From: Sphingomonas sp. PP-CE-1G-424 | GTDB lineage: Bacteria > Pseudomonadota > Alphaproteobacteria > Sphingomonadales > Sphingomonadaceae | NCBI RefSeq assembly: GCF_004341085.1 | Contig: NZ_SLXW01000009.1 | Coordinates: 20,984-84,983 of the forward strand | Direction: 5' to 3' | DNA: 64,000 bases | Shown: piece after piece, positions 25,750 to 34,673 of the stretch | How the letters are laid out: the number at the start of each line of letters is the position of its first letter | Position numbering within the stretch: position 1 is the first letter of the stretch | The notes under the pieces: model-generated | What the model saw: the letters and a program-made list of their open reading frames with translations, nothing else | Told to the model about the DNA's origin: nothing | Databases searched by the model: none | Program-made: the position numbers and the translations under genes

Positions 25750-26334
25750 GTGCGCAGAACGGAAATCGAGAGCAAGCTCAAGGCAATGCTCTGCCCGCAC
25801 CAGGCAGGCGCGCGGTTCGTGTACCGCCATCCAGCGCAGCACCAAGGTGCCGCCGATCCGGTGATCGTTGGCCAGGATTACTCGGTCGTCGCGAAGCATA
25901 GCGCCGATCCGGAAGCGACCGAGCGCGACGTACAAATCTGGGCCCACGGGCAATGCGCGCTGCTTGCCCAGCGCATCCACGAGCTGTCGGGCTGGGCTAT
26001 CCTAGAGCTAGGAATCAACCATTTTCTGGTCCAGCGCCCCGACGGAGCGCTCGTGGATGCCTACGGCGTGCAACGTCCAGCGCACGATGAGGACACCTCC
26101 TACTTCGAGGAAATAGCTGATCGCTACGATGCGCATGGCGCCAATTGGAAGAAGGGCAATTCCGATTCCTACGGCTCGATGACTGCGGACGAGGACCGCG
26201 CCGAGACGGACGAATACCTCGAGACGCCTTGGATGCTCGCAGTCTTCCCCAGGCAGCATCGTCTCGCCCTCCCGCTGAGCTATATGGCTCTCGAGGAACG
26301 TCCCGATGATCCATGCGACGAGATGGAAGAGTGA
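25750..26334 (+). CDS. Uncharacterised protein, possible papain-like fold
   Basis: Not recognised as a named family. The 194-residue frame from GTG 25750 continues upstream without a stop to the deletion junction (…EIATLGRTGIDEWTAVWFEADI), so the true N-terminus is probably lost or fused out of frame to the receptor remnant. HGQCALLAQ (Cys69), INHFLV (His91) and GALVDAYG (Asp103) are spaced like the Cys-His-Asp triad of small papain/transglutaminase-like hydrolases seen in mobile elements. The C-terminal part is acidic (DDPCDEMEE). Function is inferred only from this pattern. Confidence 0.6.
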   Translation: MRRTEIESKLKAMLCPHQAGARFVYRHPAQHQGAADPVIVGQDYSVVAKHSADPEATERDVQIWAHGQCALLAQRIHELSGWAILELGINHFLVQRPDGALVDAYGVQRPAHDEDTSYFEEIADRYDAHGANWKKGNSDSYGSMTADEDRAETDEYLETPWMLAVFPRQHRLALPLSYMALEERPDDPCDEMEE

Positions 26335-26772
26335 GACTTGCGAAGTCTGAGCTTGCTCGGCAATCAAGCCTTGCGTCCGCTCCGCGCCAGTAGCCACCCT
26401 TCGTCGCCTGATACCTGAGCAGCGGCTTCGTCTCACTTCTAGCCGTTTCCGCGCCGGTCATGTGGCTGCGTAGTCCTCCGAGCATGTCATATTAACGAGC
26501 GTCCGAAGCTGGGAGCGGGTCAAGCAGGTCTGAATGACTGCATGTGGGTCTTGCCAGCCTCATGCTGGCGGGGAGTTTCGCCCATTCGTTAAGCGCGATC
26601 TTTCCCGTTTCTCCGTCTCCGATTGGCCATTTCGAGAAAGAGCAATTGGGAACAGATTTTGAGAAAGCGATACCCGCAGGCGCCGTCAGGGCGATCGAGG
26701 CAGCGAGGTTCCCGCCAGACGTTCCTAATCGGGAAAGCTAAAGCCGCTCCGATCGCTACCCGTCGCACTGGA
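26335..26772. repeat. Intergenic region with dispersed repeat A (copy 1)
   Basis: The 438-bp gap holds a short fragment of the repeat-B type (26493-26555, GAGCGTCCGAAGCTGGGA...TGTGGGTC) followed by repeat family A from 26583 to about 26738 (CATTCGTTAAGCGCGATCTT...). Copy A ends with a segment (GATCGAGGCAGCGAGGTTCC) that recurs almost identically at 61.0 kb. No gene is supported. Confidence 0.7.
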
Positions 26773-27669
26773 TCATGCTGATACCCCGCATCGGGAGCGA
26801 TCGAACCAGAACCGCTTCGCCTGATGATCGTAGACCACCCGCAGTCCCTGCATCGCGTTGATGCCGAAGATCATGGTCGGCTTTTTCTCCAGTCCCCAGG
26901 TCTTGAAGACAGCCAGATCGGCGACGCGGACCGTCAGGCCCCTGATCGTTTTGCCCGCGAAGGACACGCTATCGACTTTGCCCTCCCGCGTTTCTGTTGC
27001 GCGCAACGCTACCCCATAGAGGGTTTCGCCGGCACCGAAGGCGGAACCGTTCACATCGAGAGCCGCCGATCGGGCAAATAGCCCGTTCACCTGTGTGCCG
27101 CGTGACCCCGTGTCGAGAATTGCCGTCCCGGTGGCGCCGTTGAGGGTGACGGGGAACGTGAGCTGCGTTCCTTCAAGAACCGATCCCCCCTCGATCATCA
27201 CGGCCTTGGGCGAAACCAGTTTCCGCATGGATGCCGGCTTGGGCGTGAGCGTCACCGTGCGGCACGGATAGTCGAACGTTGCGATCGAGCCATCCATGAG
27301 GTCGTTGCCGGCGACTCCGGCGGTGATCGCGGCGTCCTTGCGATCAGGAAGTCCCGTCGCTTCGACATCACGGATCGTCCGGCCATCCAGCGTAAGGCTA
27401 TGAAGGCGATAGGTTGCCATCATTGCGGCGCCGGTCATTCCCATCACGCTGGTCGCCGCGCCGGTGGGAAGACGCTGCTGCTTCGCGAACCAGTCATAGA
27501 CACCGGACCCGTCCGCCCCGGTATCAAGAATGAAGGGGACGGTCCCCTTCCCATTGACGAAAGCCGGAACGACCAGGTGGCCGTCCCCGGCCGGGGTGAG
27601 AAGGACGGATGCTCCTGCATAGGTGCTGAGCAGCACCCATGAGGCAGCAATCGCGGAAATCGGACGCAT
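26773..27669 (-). CDS. Retropepsin-like aspartyl protease family protein
   Basis: A 298-residue exported protein with a signal peptide (MRPISAIAASWVLLSTYAGAS) and two retropepsin-like halves. The first has FILDTGADGSGV (about 47-58), the second AILDTGSRGTQV (about 182-193); each supplies one catalytic Asp-Thr-Gly. Such tandem pepsin-retropepsin-like proteins are common periplasmic or surface proteins in Sphingomonas. Enzyme activity is likely but the substrate is unknown. ATG 27669 has a GGAG ribosome-binding site 6 bp upstream, favouring it over ATG 27684. Confidence 0.85.
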   Translation of the reverse strand: MRPISAIAASWVLLSTYAGASVLLTPAGDGHLVVPAFVNGKGTVPFILDTGADGSGVYDWFAKQQRLPTGAATSVMGMTGAAMMATYRLHSLTLDGRTIRDVEATGLPDRKDAAITAGVAGNDLMDGSIATFDYPCRTVTLTPKPASMRKLVSPKAVMIEGGSVLEGTQLTFPVTLNGATGTAILDTGSRGTQVNGLFARSAALDVNGSAFGAGETLYGVALRATETREGKVDSVSFAGKTIRGLTVRVADLAVFKTWGLEKKPTMIFGINAMQGLRVVYDHQAKRFWFDRSRCGVSA

Positions 27670-27716
27670 GGGTTTCTCCATCATTGAGTGTGAAAGGGCG
27701 GCTGACGGCCGCTAGT

Positions 27717-27938
27717 TCAAGTGCCGGTAGGGGTATCGGGGTCGTATTCGAGAAGGTCGCCGGGCTGGCAGTCGAGATGACGGCATATCGCTTCCAGCGT
27801 TTCGAAGCGGAGCCCTTTGACCTTGCCCGATTTGAACAGCGAGAGGTTCGCCTCGGTCGCGCCGATCGCCCGAGCTAGGTCTTTCGACCGCATCTTTCGC
27901 CTTGCGAGCATCACGTCCAGTCGGATGACGATCGCCAT
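27717..27938 (-). CDS. XRE-family HTH regulator (DUF2975 partner)
   Basis: A 73-residue Cro/C1-type protein (MAIVIRLDVMLARRKMRSKDLARAIGATEANLSLFKSGKVKGLRFETLEAICRHL...). The HTH helices are complete, and the tail DCQPGDLLEYDPD is typical of the small YozG-like group. Its start overlaps the stop of the upstream DUF2975 membrane gene by one base (TGATG). Small XRE regulators are nearly always paired with DUF2975 membrane proteins, probably as an autoregulated module. Confidence 0.9.
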   Translation of the reverse strand: MAIVIRLDVMLARRKMRSKDLARAIGATEANLSLFKSGKVKGLRFETLEAICRHLDCQPGDLLEYDPDTPTGT

Positions 27939-28543
27939 CAAAAGAACCCGGCACGGTCGCGCTCGATCTCCGAACCGAAGGCGACGACGTTCACGAACGC
28001 GAACAAGAGGGTGCCCAGGACCGCCGCGTCGAGCTGGCGGAGTTCCAGCTTGACGGCGACAGGGCTCATGCCAGCGAAATAGAGGGTGGCATGAGTGACA
28101 AGCGGAACTACGGCATAAGCGATGAGCGCCCACGCGATCCGGCGCATCAGCACTTCATTGTCGGCGGTGAAGATCAGGCGTCGGGCATAAAGGCGAAAAA
28201 GGCCGGTCAGATTCGATAGGATCACCAGCCCGGGGATCAGGCGCAACGTCAGCAGGCCCGCCGCCAAGGTCGATTGCCAGATCGCATAGCGCGAGATCGC
28301 CACGAAGCCGGCCGGTATCCCAATCTGATCCTCGGGCGTGACGATGAAGGAAAAACCGCCGTTCATCATACCGGCACGATCCCCGGCACGGAAAAGCAGC
28401 ATGAGAACCTGAAGCGCGGCGGTTGCCGCCATCAGCGCCATCACGACGGACGCGATTACAAAGAACAACCGTCCCCGGCGCGCAAGCCTATCGGTCGTTG
28501 CGGGCATTTCGCCACTGTCCGCCTTCGTCTGACGCCGAATCAT
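27938..28543 (-). CDS. DUF2975 membrane protein
   Basis: A 201-residue integral membrane protein with four predicted helices (about 27-49, 88-110, 133-152 and 175-195; for example LFFVIASVVMALMAATAALQ and IAWALIAYAVVPLVTHATLYF). The family has no known biochemical function. ATG 28543 (MIRRQTKAD) is preferred to the upstream in-frame Met at 28591. It is co-transcribed with the XRE regulator downstream. Confidence 0.87.
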   Translation of the reverse strand: MIRRQTKADSGEMPATTDRLARRGRLFFVIASVVMALMAATAALQVLMLLFRAGDRAGMMNGGFSFIVTPEDQIGIPAGFVAISRYAIWQSTLAAGLLTLRLIPGLVILSNLTGLFRLYARRLIFTADNEVLMRRIAWALIAYAVVPLVTHATLYFAGMSPVAVKLELRQLDAAVLGTLLFAFVNVVAFGSEIERDRAGFF

Positions 28544-29012
28544 TCTGCCTCCAATCAGGCATTCCATGCACCTCGAGTTATTGTCTAGCAATAATTAATT
28601 CGATTCTTATTCAGCCACCCCATTCTCGAAGTCCGATCCCTTTTGAGAAAGCCTGGCGGTCAGAGGGAGGGCTCGCCGCCCTAACGCCCCGCTGGCCGCG
28701 GACATGAACAAGGGGCCGAAGTTGGGGAGCTGACCGATGCTCTGAGCGTCCGCGTCTGGCCGGAAGCCGTAGCGCAGGGCGCGTTCACCCACACCTGACC
28801 GTTCAGGTAATCGATCCGGACGTCCGGTAACAGCCATTCGTTAAGCGCGATCTTTCCCTTTTCTCCGTCTCCGACAGGTCGTTTCGGTAAAGAGCAATCG
28901 GGAACAGGTTTTGGAAAAAGGGTTGCTTCGGACGTCTGTCGGCGCGAGCGTCGAGGCGACTGTCTCGTTATGGTTTCGTTTTGGGAAGGTCTCTTTAGCC
29001 ACCCCGCCGACA
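28544..29012. repeat. Intergenic region with repeat C (copy 1) and repeat A (copy 2)
   Basis: The 469-bp gap between two minus-strand genes contains repeat C at 28621-28755 (…GACATGAACAAGGGGCCGAAG… GATGCTCTGAGCGTCCGC), related to 57591-57735, and repeat A at about 28775-28930 with the CATTCGTTAAGCGCGATCTT core at 28835. Reading frames through them differ between copies, so they look noncoding. Confidence 0.7.
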
Positions 29013-29969
29013 TCACTTTTCCTGTTGAGCGCCTCGCAGATCGGCATTGATCAGGGCCGCAACGTCGGTGACCGGAAGACCCTGCCGATCATTGAACGTG
29101 CCCGCCTTCGGCCACGACACACCGCGACCGATCGCGAAGGCGGCGCGGTATTTGCGCATCATGTTTTTCGGATCGTTCGTTAGCTCTTCCATCAGGAAAG
29201 GCACGGTCCAAACCGACCGTTTGAAGGGCCGGCCCAGTGCCACCTCCAACTTGTTCGCGACCTCGCCATAGGTGACGGTGTCACCGGCCAGGAAGACGAT
29301 CTCGTTGCGGATCGTCGGCTCGAAGAACACGATCCCGGCGGTCAGCACACCGATGTCATCCGGCGTCGTCAGCGTCACAGCGGTATCAAGGCTGCCGAGC
29401 GCGTGGACTTCGCTATTCTCCAGATCAACAACACCAAAGTCCGGATCGAACAGGTAGTTCATGAACATGCCCGTCGAGATGATGACCCACTCGGTCTTGT
29501 CTTGTGAGCGTAGCAGCTCGCGGACGTCGAGCTGGGCATCGAAGATGTCCTGCGGCCCGCCGCGGCCGATCGCCTCGAAGTCGACGCCGAACTGCCACGG
29601 GAAATAGCGCGGGATACCGGATTGCAGTGCGGCCTTGGCGAGCTTCATCGGCGTGTTGATCCCCGCTGCGTAGCCTGCGCAGCCGATCACCGTATCGTAG
29701 TCCGAGAAGAGCGATGCCAGCTCATCGATCGTATCGTTCACTAGGTCGCCGAGAACGATCTGGATCCCCGCTTCGCGGATTTCAGCAATGTCACGCTGCT
29801 TGGAGGGATCGCCCGACTCTACGGCACTCTCGCGGAGAAGGACGCTGATCTTGGCACCGTCGATGCCCTTAGCGCGACGCGCCAGATTGCGGAGCACTGG
29901 CATGCCAAGCTCGCCGGCACCCAGGACGAGGATATTCCGCGACTTCACTGTGGAGACTGTATCGTTCAT
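29013..29969 (-). CDS. NmrA-like NAD(P)-binding oxidoreductase
   Basis: A 318-residue Rossmann-fold protein starting at ATG 29969 (MNDTVSTVKSRNILVLGAGELGMPVLRNLARRA), with the nucleotide-binding motif GAGELGMPVL near 18-27. The ALGSLDTAVTLTTPDDIGVLTAGIV and SVWTVPFLMEELTN regions match the NmrA/isoflavone-reductase-like group, which includes aromatic-alcohol reductases and redox-sensing regulators. Divergent from an HxlR regulator 70 bp away, its expression is probably controlled by that protein. Confidence 0.88.
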   Translation of the reverse strand: MNDTVSTVKSRNILVLGAGELGMPVLRNLARRAKGIDGAKISVLLRESAVESGDPSKQRDIAEIREAGIQIVLGDLVNDTIDELASLFSDYDTVIGCAGYAAGINTPMKLAKAALQSGIPRYFPWQFGVDFEAIGRGGPQDIFDAQLDVRELLRSQDKTEWVIISTGMFMNYLFDPDFGVVDLENSEVHALGSLDTAVTLTTPDDIGVLTAGIVFFEPTIRNEIVFLAGDTVTYGEVANKLEVALGRPFKRSVWTVPFLMEELTNDPKNMMRKYRAAFAIGRGVSWPKAGTFNDRQGLPVTDVAALINADLRGAQQEK

Positions 29970-30039
29970 CGTTCTAACTCGTTTCACCCTTGGATGCCGG
30001 TGATCTGGCAAGCCGCGGGCAAGCGCGAAAGATAGGTAC

Positions 30040-30477
30040 ATGCGTGATACTGCTGTTAAATCTCTAAGCCAGGAGGACATCCTCCGATATTCGCAAACGG
30101 TTTGCGACGGCCTCCGGGACGATGACGACGGGGTTCGCCGCGAGGTGTTGGCCCATGCCGGCAACCGCTGGTCGCTTGGTGTCATCCATACGCTCGGCGT
30201 GTACGGTCGGCTTCGCCATGCGGAAATCGGCCGACGGATGCATGGTATTACACAGCGGATGCTGACGCGCACGCTGCGCCATCTGGAGCGCGATGGATTA
30301 GTGGTGCGTCACGACTTCGAGGAGGTAGTTCCCCACGTAGAATATGCTCTGTCCGAAACCGGCTTGAAGCTACTGGTCAGGATGGCCCCCCTGTGGACGT
30401 GGATCGTCGAGAACGTCGACAGCTTTCGCACATCACGGGAACTGTTTGATCGGGAGCACGCGGGAGAAGAGCCCTGA
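30040..30477 (+). CDS. HxlR-type transcriptional regulator
   Basis: A 145-residue winged-helix regulator. The HxlR core runs from about 35 to 115 (VLAHAGNRWSLGVIHTLGVYGRLRHAEIGRRMHGITQRMLTRTLRHLERDGLVVRHDF then VEYALSETGLKLL). Many HxlR proteins respond to reactive electrophiles or quinones through a Cys; here the only Cys is in TVCDGLR (about residue 22), just before the wing domain. It faces the NmrA-like gene, the usual one-to-one control layout. Confidence 0.9.
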   Translation: MRDTAVKSLSQEDILRYSQTVCDGLRDDDDGVRREVLAHAGNRWSLGVIHTLGVYGRLRHAEIGRRMHGITQRMLTRTLRHLERDGLVVRHDFEEVVPHVEYALSETGLKLLVRMAPLWTWIVENVDSFRTSRELFDREHAGEEP

Positions 30478-30572
30478 AGACGTATCGGCTTACAGGCTTA
30501 GCTTTTCGATATACCATCCCTTTTGGAAAATTGGCTGTGGTCAACATTGATCTTTTTCACATGGTCGGCATG

Positions 30573-31505
30573 TTATCGACGTGCATCACGTGGGGCGGTC
30601 CCGAACTGACGCCGGAAGGCGCGACTGGCGGCGGTTCGAGATAAAAATCCGTTTTGCGCTGCGATATCGGCAAACGCCCGGTCGCTGGTAGCGAGCGCAT
30701 GGCGGACGCGTTGCATTCGCCATGCGCTCACATACGCCATCGGCGTCATACCGACGCGGGCGAGAAAACGCTCACTGAACGCCGATCGGGACATGCCGCC
30801 AGCCTTTGCCAGTCTATCGACTGACCAGGCTTCACCTGGAGTGCTGTGGAAGTTTTCCAGCGCGCGAGCGATGCGAGGATCGGACAGGCCGGACAACCAT
30901 CCAACAGTCGTCCCACCGGATTGCAAATGGGCGCGCAGTGCCTGGACGAGAAGCACATCGGACAGTCGTTCGCTGATGAGCCCCTGCCCTGGTCCGGCAT
31001 CAACTGCTTCTGCCGCCAATAACGCCAGCGTAGCGCGGATCGGGGCCGCGGCAGGCATATGTGCGGCGATATGAATGAGGTTCGGCACGCTTGATCGCAG
31101 CCATTCCAGCCCAATGGTATCAAAGACGAACCGGGCTCCGATCACTATCGTCATCGCCAAACCGCTACCCCAGCGAACCACACCGTCCGCCCCTTTGTTC
31201 GCTGCAAACAATCCCGCGGCATCGATGTCATCAAGGGGGTCGGCACTGACAGAAGATGTGCGATAGGCGCGACCGTCCGTCAGCAGGTAGCAATCGCCTT
31301 GTTCGATCCGTACGACCTCTGACGAGCCGACGATTTGCAGATCGAACGCACCGTCGATCGCGGCGCCGATCTTGACGTGGTCATATGCAGGCATTCGAAG
31401 TGCAAACGGCTCGGCCGCCTCGAAGCGCGCCGAGACGACGCGTTGCAGCGTGAAAGTCGTCAGTACCTCGGATAACGGATCGATTTTGGACTGTGAGCTA
31501 CGCAT
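30573..31505 (-). CDS. AraC-family regulator with cupin_6 N-terminus
   Basis: A 310-residue regulator. The N-terminal cupin-like effector domain (about 10-190) is of the AraC-binding_6 kind. Two C-terminal helix-turn-helix units follow (about 210-305: AWSVDRLAKAGGMSRSAFSERFLARVG; FADIAAQNGFLSRTAASRAFRRQFG). ATG 31505 (MRSSQSK) is chosen over an upstream in-frame Met. It is divergent from the SnoaL-AKR operon with 92 bp between, so it most likely controls that operon. Confidence 0.9.
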   Translation of the reverse strand: MRSSQSKIDPLSEVLTTFTLQRVVSARFEAAEPFALRMPAYDHVKIGAAIDGAFDLQIVGSSEVVRIEQGDCYLLTDGRAYRTSSVSADPLDDIDAAGLFAANKGADGVVRWGSGLAMTIVIGARFVFDTIGLEWLRSSVPNLIHIAAHMPAAAPIRATLALLAAEAVDAGPGQGLISERLSDVLLVQALRAHLQSGGTTVGWLSGLSDPRIARALENFHSTPGEAWSVDRLAKAGGMSRSAFSERFLARVGMTPMAYVSAWRMQRVRHALATSDRAFADIAAQNGFLSRTAASRAFRRQFGTAPRDARR

Positions 31506-31508
31506 AGG

Positions 31509-31559
31509 AGCGTTTTGGGCTCTTATGCGCCGGCACACAACAGCCGAATAAGCGTTTTG
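31509..31559. promoter_or_regulatory. Direct repeat in the AraC/SnoaL divergent promoter
   Basis: AGCGTTTTG occurs at 31509-31517 and again at 31551-31559, a 42-bp (four helical turn) phase, inside the 92-bp region between the AraC and SnoaL start codons. AraC proteins bind direct half-sites, so these are candidate operator elements. Confidence 0.4.
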
Positions 31560-31597
31560 ATGGGACGCTATCGCCTTCTCATACCGGGGACCCCACT

Positions 31598-31996
31598 ATG
31601 AACCCTGTCATTTCGACATTCTTCCGTAACTACGGTCTGCTGCCCGACTTCGATGCCTTTCGAGAGGCACAGAGCCAGTTGATGCTGCCCGACGTGCATG
31701 TCGAAAGCCGCGACCATCGCGGTTGGCAGGTGCTCGATGGCGTCGATGCCTATGTCGAGTCGGTTCGGGAATGGTCGCGATCCTATGACAACAGCGACGA
31801 CCGCGGATTTGAGCAGGTGCTCGATAACGGCACCGATGTCGAGGTGAAGGTGACGGGTACGATCGTGTTTCGCGAGCCGATCGCGGGCGTTTCGCGCATC
31901 GCCGATTCTAACCACGACTGGCGGGAACACTTTGTCCTGCGCGATGGGCGCATCGCCTCTGCCCGTATCGATATGGGTATCGAAAAACTGGCGTGA
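31598..31996 (+). CDS. SnoaL/NTF2-like protein
   Basis: A 132-residue protein with the alpha+beta-cone signature: an N-terminal helix, then DVHVESRDHRGWQVLDGVDAYVESVREWS and late strands VEVKVTGTIVFREP and WREHFVLRDGRIASARIDMG. These folds serve as polyketide cyclases, isomerases or small-ligand-binding proteins; no substrate is evident. It is followed 36 bp later by an aldo/keto reductase, likely the same operon under the divergent AraC regulator. Confidence 0.82.
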   Translation: MNPVISTFFRNYGLLPDFDAFREAQSQLMLPDVHVESRDHRGWQVLDGVDAYVESVREWSRSYDNSDDRGFEQVLDNGTDVEVKVTGTIVFREPIAGVSRIADSNHDWREHFVLRDGRIASARIDMGIEKLA

Positions 31997-32032
31997 AACC
32001 ATTTCGGGCTGCGGCCAATCAAGGAATTGACG

Positions 32033-33100
32033 ATGCAATATGAACAACTTGGCCAAACCGGGCTATTCGTATCCCGGTTCTGCCTCGGCGCCATGACATT
32101 TGGCGGCGCAGACAATCCGGCCGGCAACGCGATCGGTCGCCTGTCGGCAGGCGAAGCGGACGCCATCGTCGGCATGGCGCTCGACGCCGGTATCAACTTT
32201 ATCGACACGGCCGATGTGTACGGCGGGGGTGGCTCAGAGACGGTGCTGGGCGAAGTCTTGAAAGAGCGTCGCAGCGATGTGGTTCTCGCGACCAAGGTCA
32301 GCAGCAAAGCGGGTCGCGGACCGAACGATATCGGGCAGTCGCGCGGGCGCATCATGGCCTCTCTCGAAGGAAGCTTGCGCCGCCTCAAGACCGACCATAT
32401 CGACTTGTATCAGGTACATACGTTCGATCCATTCACGCCGATCGAGACGATGTTGCGCTCGCTCGACGACGCCGTGCGGCAGGGCAAGGTACGCCATATC
32501 GGCTGCTCCAACTTTGCCGCGTGGCAGCTAATGAAGGCACTGGGCGTATCCGCGCGCGCGGGCCTCGAACCGTTTGTTTCTATCCAGTCCTTCTATTCGA
32601 TCGCAGGCCGCGACGTCGAAGCCGAGGTAATTCCGGCGGTGACCGACCAGAAGCTGAGCCTGCTATGCTGGAGCCCGCTTGCGGGTGGTCTGCTGTCAGG
32701 CAAGTTCGATCGGCATGGCAACAGCGATGCCTCGGCGCGCCGGGCAAAGATCGCCTTTCCACCCGTCGATGAAGCACGCACATTTGACATGATCGACGGA
32801 CTGAAAGCAGTAGCGCAGCGGCGGAAAAGCGAACCCGCTCAGATCGCGCTGGCGTGGCTGTTGGCGAAACCAGCCGTCACCAGCGTCATCGTTGGCATCA
32901 AACGTCCTGATCAGCTGGCCGCGAACCTGTCGGCTCTCGACCTCGTTCTTAATAAGGAAGATCTCGATCTGCTCGATGAGGCCAGCCGAATTCCTGCTTC
33001 CTATCCAGGATGGATCCAGAGCTACAACGCTGCAGGCCGTGTTCCGGCTGGCTATCCCTTCGACGGACCAAATTGGACGCTTGGCGAGCGGCCGCGTTAA
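32033..33100 (+). CDS. Aldo/keto reductase
   Basis: A 355-residue (beta/alpha)8 oxidoreductase. The catalytic Asp-Tyr-Lys-His tetrad fits INFIDTADVYGGG (Asp and Tyr, about 58-64), TKVSS and DLYQVHTFD (His). NADPH contacts are in the late HIGCSNFAAWQL and SVIVGIKRPDQL segments. It resembles the YdjG/YajO-like group of NADPH-dependent aldehyde/ketone reductases. ATG 32033 has AAGGA at 32021-32025, making it preferable to TTG 32027. Confidence 0.93.
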   Translation: MQYEQLGQTGLFVSRFCLGAMTFGGADNPAGNAIGRLSAGEADAIVGMALDAGINFIDTADVYGGGGSETVLGEVLKERRSDVVLATKVSSKAGRGPNDIGQSRGRIMASLEGSLRRLKTDHIDLYQVHTFDPFTPIETMLRSLDDAVRQGKVRHIGCSNFAAWQLMKALGVSARAGLEPFVSIQSFYSIAGRDVEAEVIPAVTDQKLSLLCWSPLAGGLLSGKFDRHGNSDASARRAKIAFPPVDEARTFDMIDGLKAVAQRRKSEPAQIALAWLLAKPAVTSVIVGIKRPDQLAANLSALDLVLNKEDLDLLDEASRIPASYPGWIQSYNAAGRVPAGYPFDGPNWTLGERPR

Positions 33101-33878
33101 ACGGGATTGCCTTGATCGTTCACAGACCCTGCCGGGAAACACTCCTAATCGCCTGTTCTCTGGAAGCTACCCTTTAATCTATTCGAACTCGACATTCCCA
33201 AAGCGCCAATCTCTTTCAGGAAAGTCCCCACCGTCAGGTGGCGTCAGCTAACGCCATCTGCTTCACAATAACGGACGGTAAACCTTCCTCTCATCACAAC
33301 ATTCGCGACTGGATAGCCAGACTTCAAAATCGGTCATTCGCAAAGATGAACCAACGTCGGAAGTTGGGAAGAGGGTTAGGCGGCCTGAGTACCCGGAACT
33401 GGGTCACCAAAGGCCGATATGAATTCGGGCCGCGCTGACATATCAAGAGCGTCTTCTCTACCACCTGCACCGCACTTTCCGCACTTAGGGCGGTATTGGG
33501 CACATCGCGGGTCGTCAAGCTAATGATCCCGCTCGGGCATATGCCAAGAACTTGTAAATTGAAAACGGCATGGTGTCTACACTAATTTGGCGTCGCAGGA
33601 AACGCATAACGCCAAAGATACCGATTCGATCAGGCTGATCGGAATTAGGTGATCATCTCCGTCGAATTCTGACGAATGTTTAATTAAGATTTTTGGCCTC
33701 CGCTAGGACTAAGGCCGCATTTCGAGCGTGTCTTGTTTCGAAAAGTAGGCGTGCTCAAAAAAAGTTATAGATCAATATAGCATGTAAAGAGATCATCGGC
33801 AACTGACATATCAGTATACCACATCGACAACTTACTGAGTATTTTATGGTCGGGTCGAGTCGTGTTAGGAGAAATGCT
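33101..33878. repeat. Intergenic region with repeat B (copy 1) and AT-rich tract
   Basis: A 778-bp gap. It contains repeat B at about 33291-33405 (ATTCGCGACTGGATAGCC ... CAAAGATGAACC ... AAGTTGGGAAG). From roughly 33550 to 33870 the base composition falls well below the rest of the window (for example AAAAAAAGTTATAGATCAAT near 33758-33777). No gene is convincing. The AT-rich part leads into a foreign-looking metalloprotease gene and may hold its promoter. Confidence 0.65.
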
Positions 33879-34658
33879 ATGTCCGCCGATGAAGAAACTG
33901 AACTAGTTTGCACGCCGAAGGGCTTAGGCTCAGATATGAGGTTCAAAGCAGCGATACACGCCATCAAAATTAACCCGCTCAATCGTCCACCAGTTGAACG
34001 CATGCTGAAGATTTCGTCCTCCGAGGGGCTAATTCACCCCTATATCTCTGTCCTAACAACTAAGCGATGGAGAACGAACGATGTTCGTCTCTCGGTGCAA
34101 TTTATGGACAATCCTGACAGTGCGCTTCGGAAGCGTATATTGGGGCACATGAACGCTTGGGGTGATCAAGGAAATGTTGCTTTCACCGAGACTCACAGCC
34201 AAGGACAAGTTCGAATAGCGCGCGAACCCGATGGCTACTGGTCCTATCTTGGCACGGACATTTTGCTCATCGATCCCGACCAGCAAACGATGAATCTGCA
34301 GGGCTTTACAATGAATACCCGCGACAGTGAGTTTTACCGTGTCGTGCGGCACGAGACGGGGCACACCCTTGGCATGCCGCACGAACACATGCGGCGCGAA
34401 CTGGTGGAGCAGCTTGATGTCGAGAAAACCGTCGCGTACTTCGGCGCCACGCAAGGGTGGACGCGCGAAGAGGTCGTTGCCCAAGTGCTGACGCCACTGG
34501 AAGAATCGTCACTGTTTGGAACGCCGTACGAGGATGCGCAGTCGATCATGTGTTACCAGATCCCCGGGCAGCTCACTAAAACCGGCCGACCGATCCCCGG
34601 CGGCGTCGATATTAACCCGCTTGATCATCAATTTTGCGGAATGTGCTATCCCAAATGA
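33879..34658 (+). CDS. Metzincin-type zinc metalloprotease
   Basis: A 259-residue protease with the metzincin zinc motif HETGHTLGMPH at 158-168 (HExxHxxGxxH) followed by EH. A Met-turn candidate is seen in QSIMCYQIPG near 221-230. The N-terminal part (NDVRLSVQFMDNPDSALRKRI) is like astacin/matrixin-type bacterial proteases. There is no signal peptide, so it may be released by other means or act inside. ATG 33879 has a strong AGGAG 7 bp upstream. Codon use is less GC-rich than neighbours, suggesting horizontal acquisition. Confidence 0.85.
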   Translation: MSADEETELVCTPKGLGSDMRFKAAIHAIKINPLNRPPVERMLKISSSEGLIHPYISVLTTKRWRTNDVRLSVQFMDNPDSALRKRILGHMNAWGDQGNVAFTETHSQGQVRIAREPDGYWSYLGTDILLIDPDQQTMNLQGFTMNTRDSEFYRVVRHETGHTLGMPHEHMRRELVEQLDVEKTVAYFGATQGWTREEVVAQVLTPLEESSLFGTPYEDAQSIMCYQIPGQLTKTGRPIPGGVDINPLDHQFCGMCYPK

Positions 34659-34673
34659 CCTCAATCGAGATCG

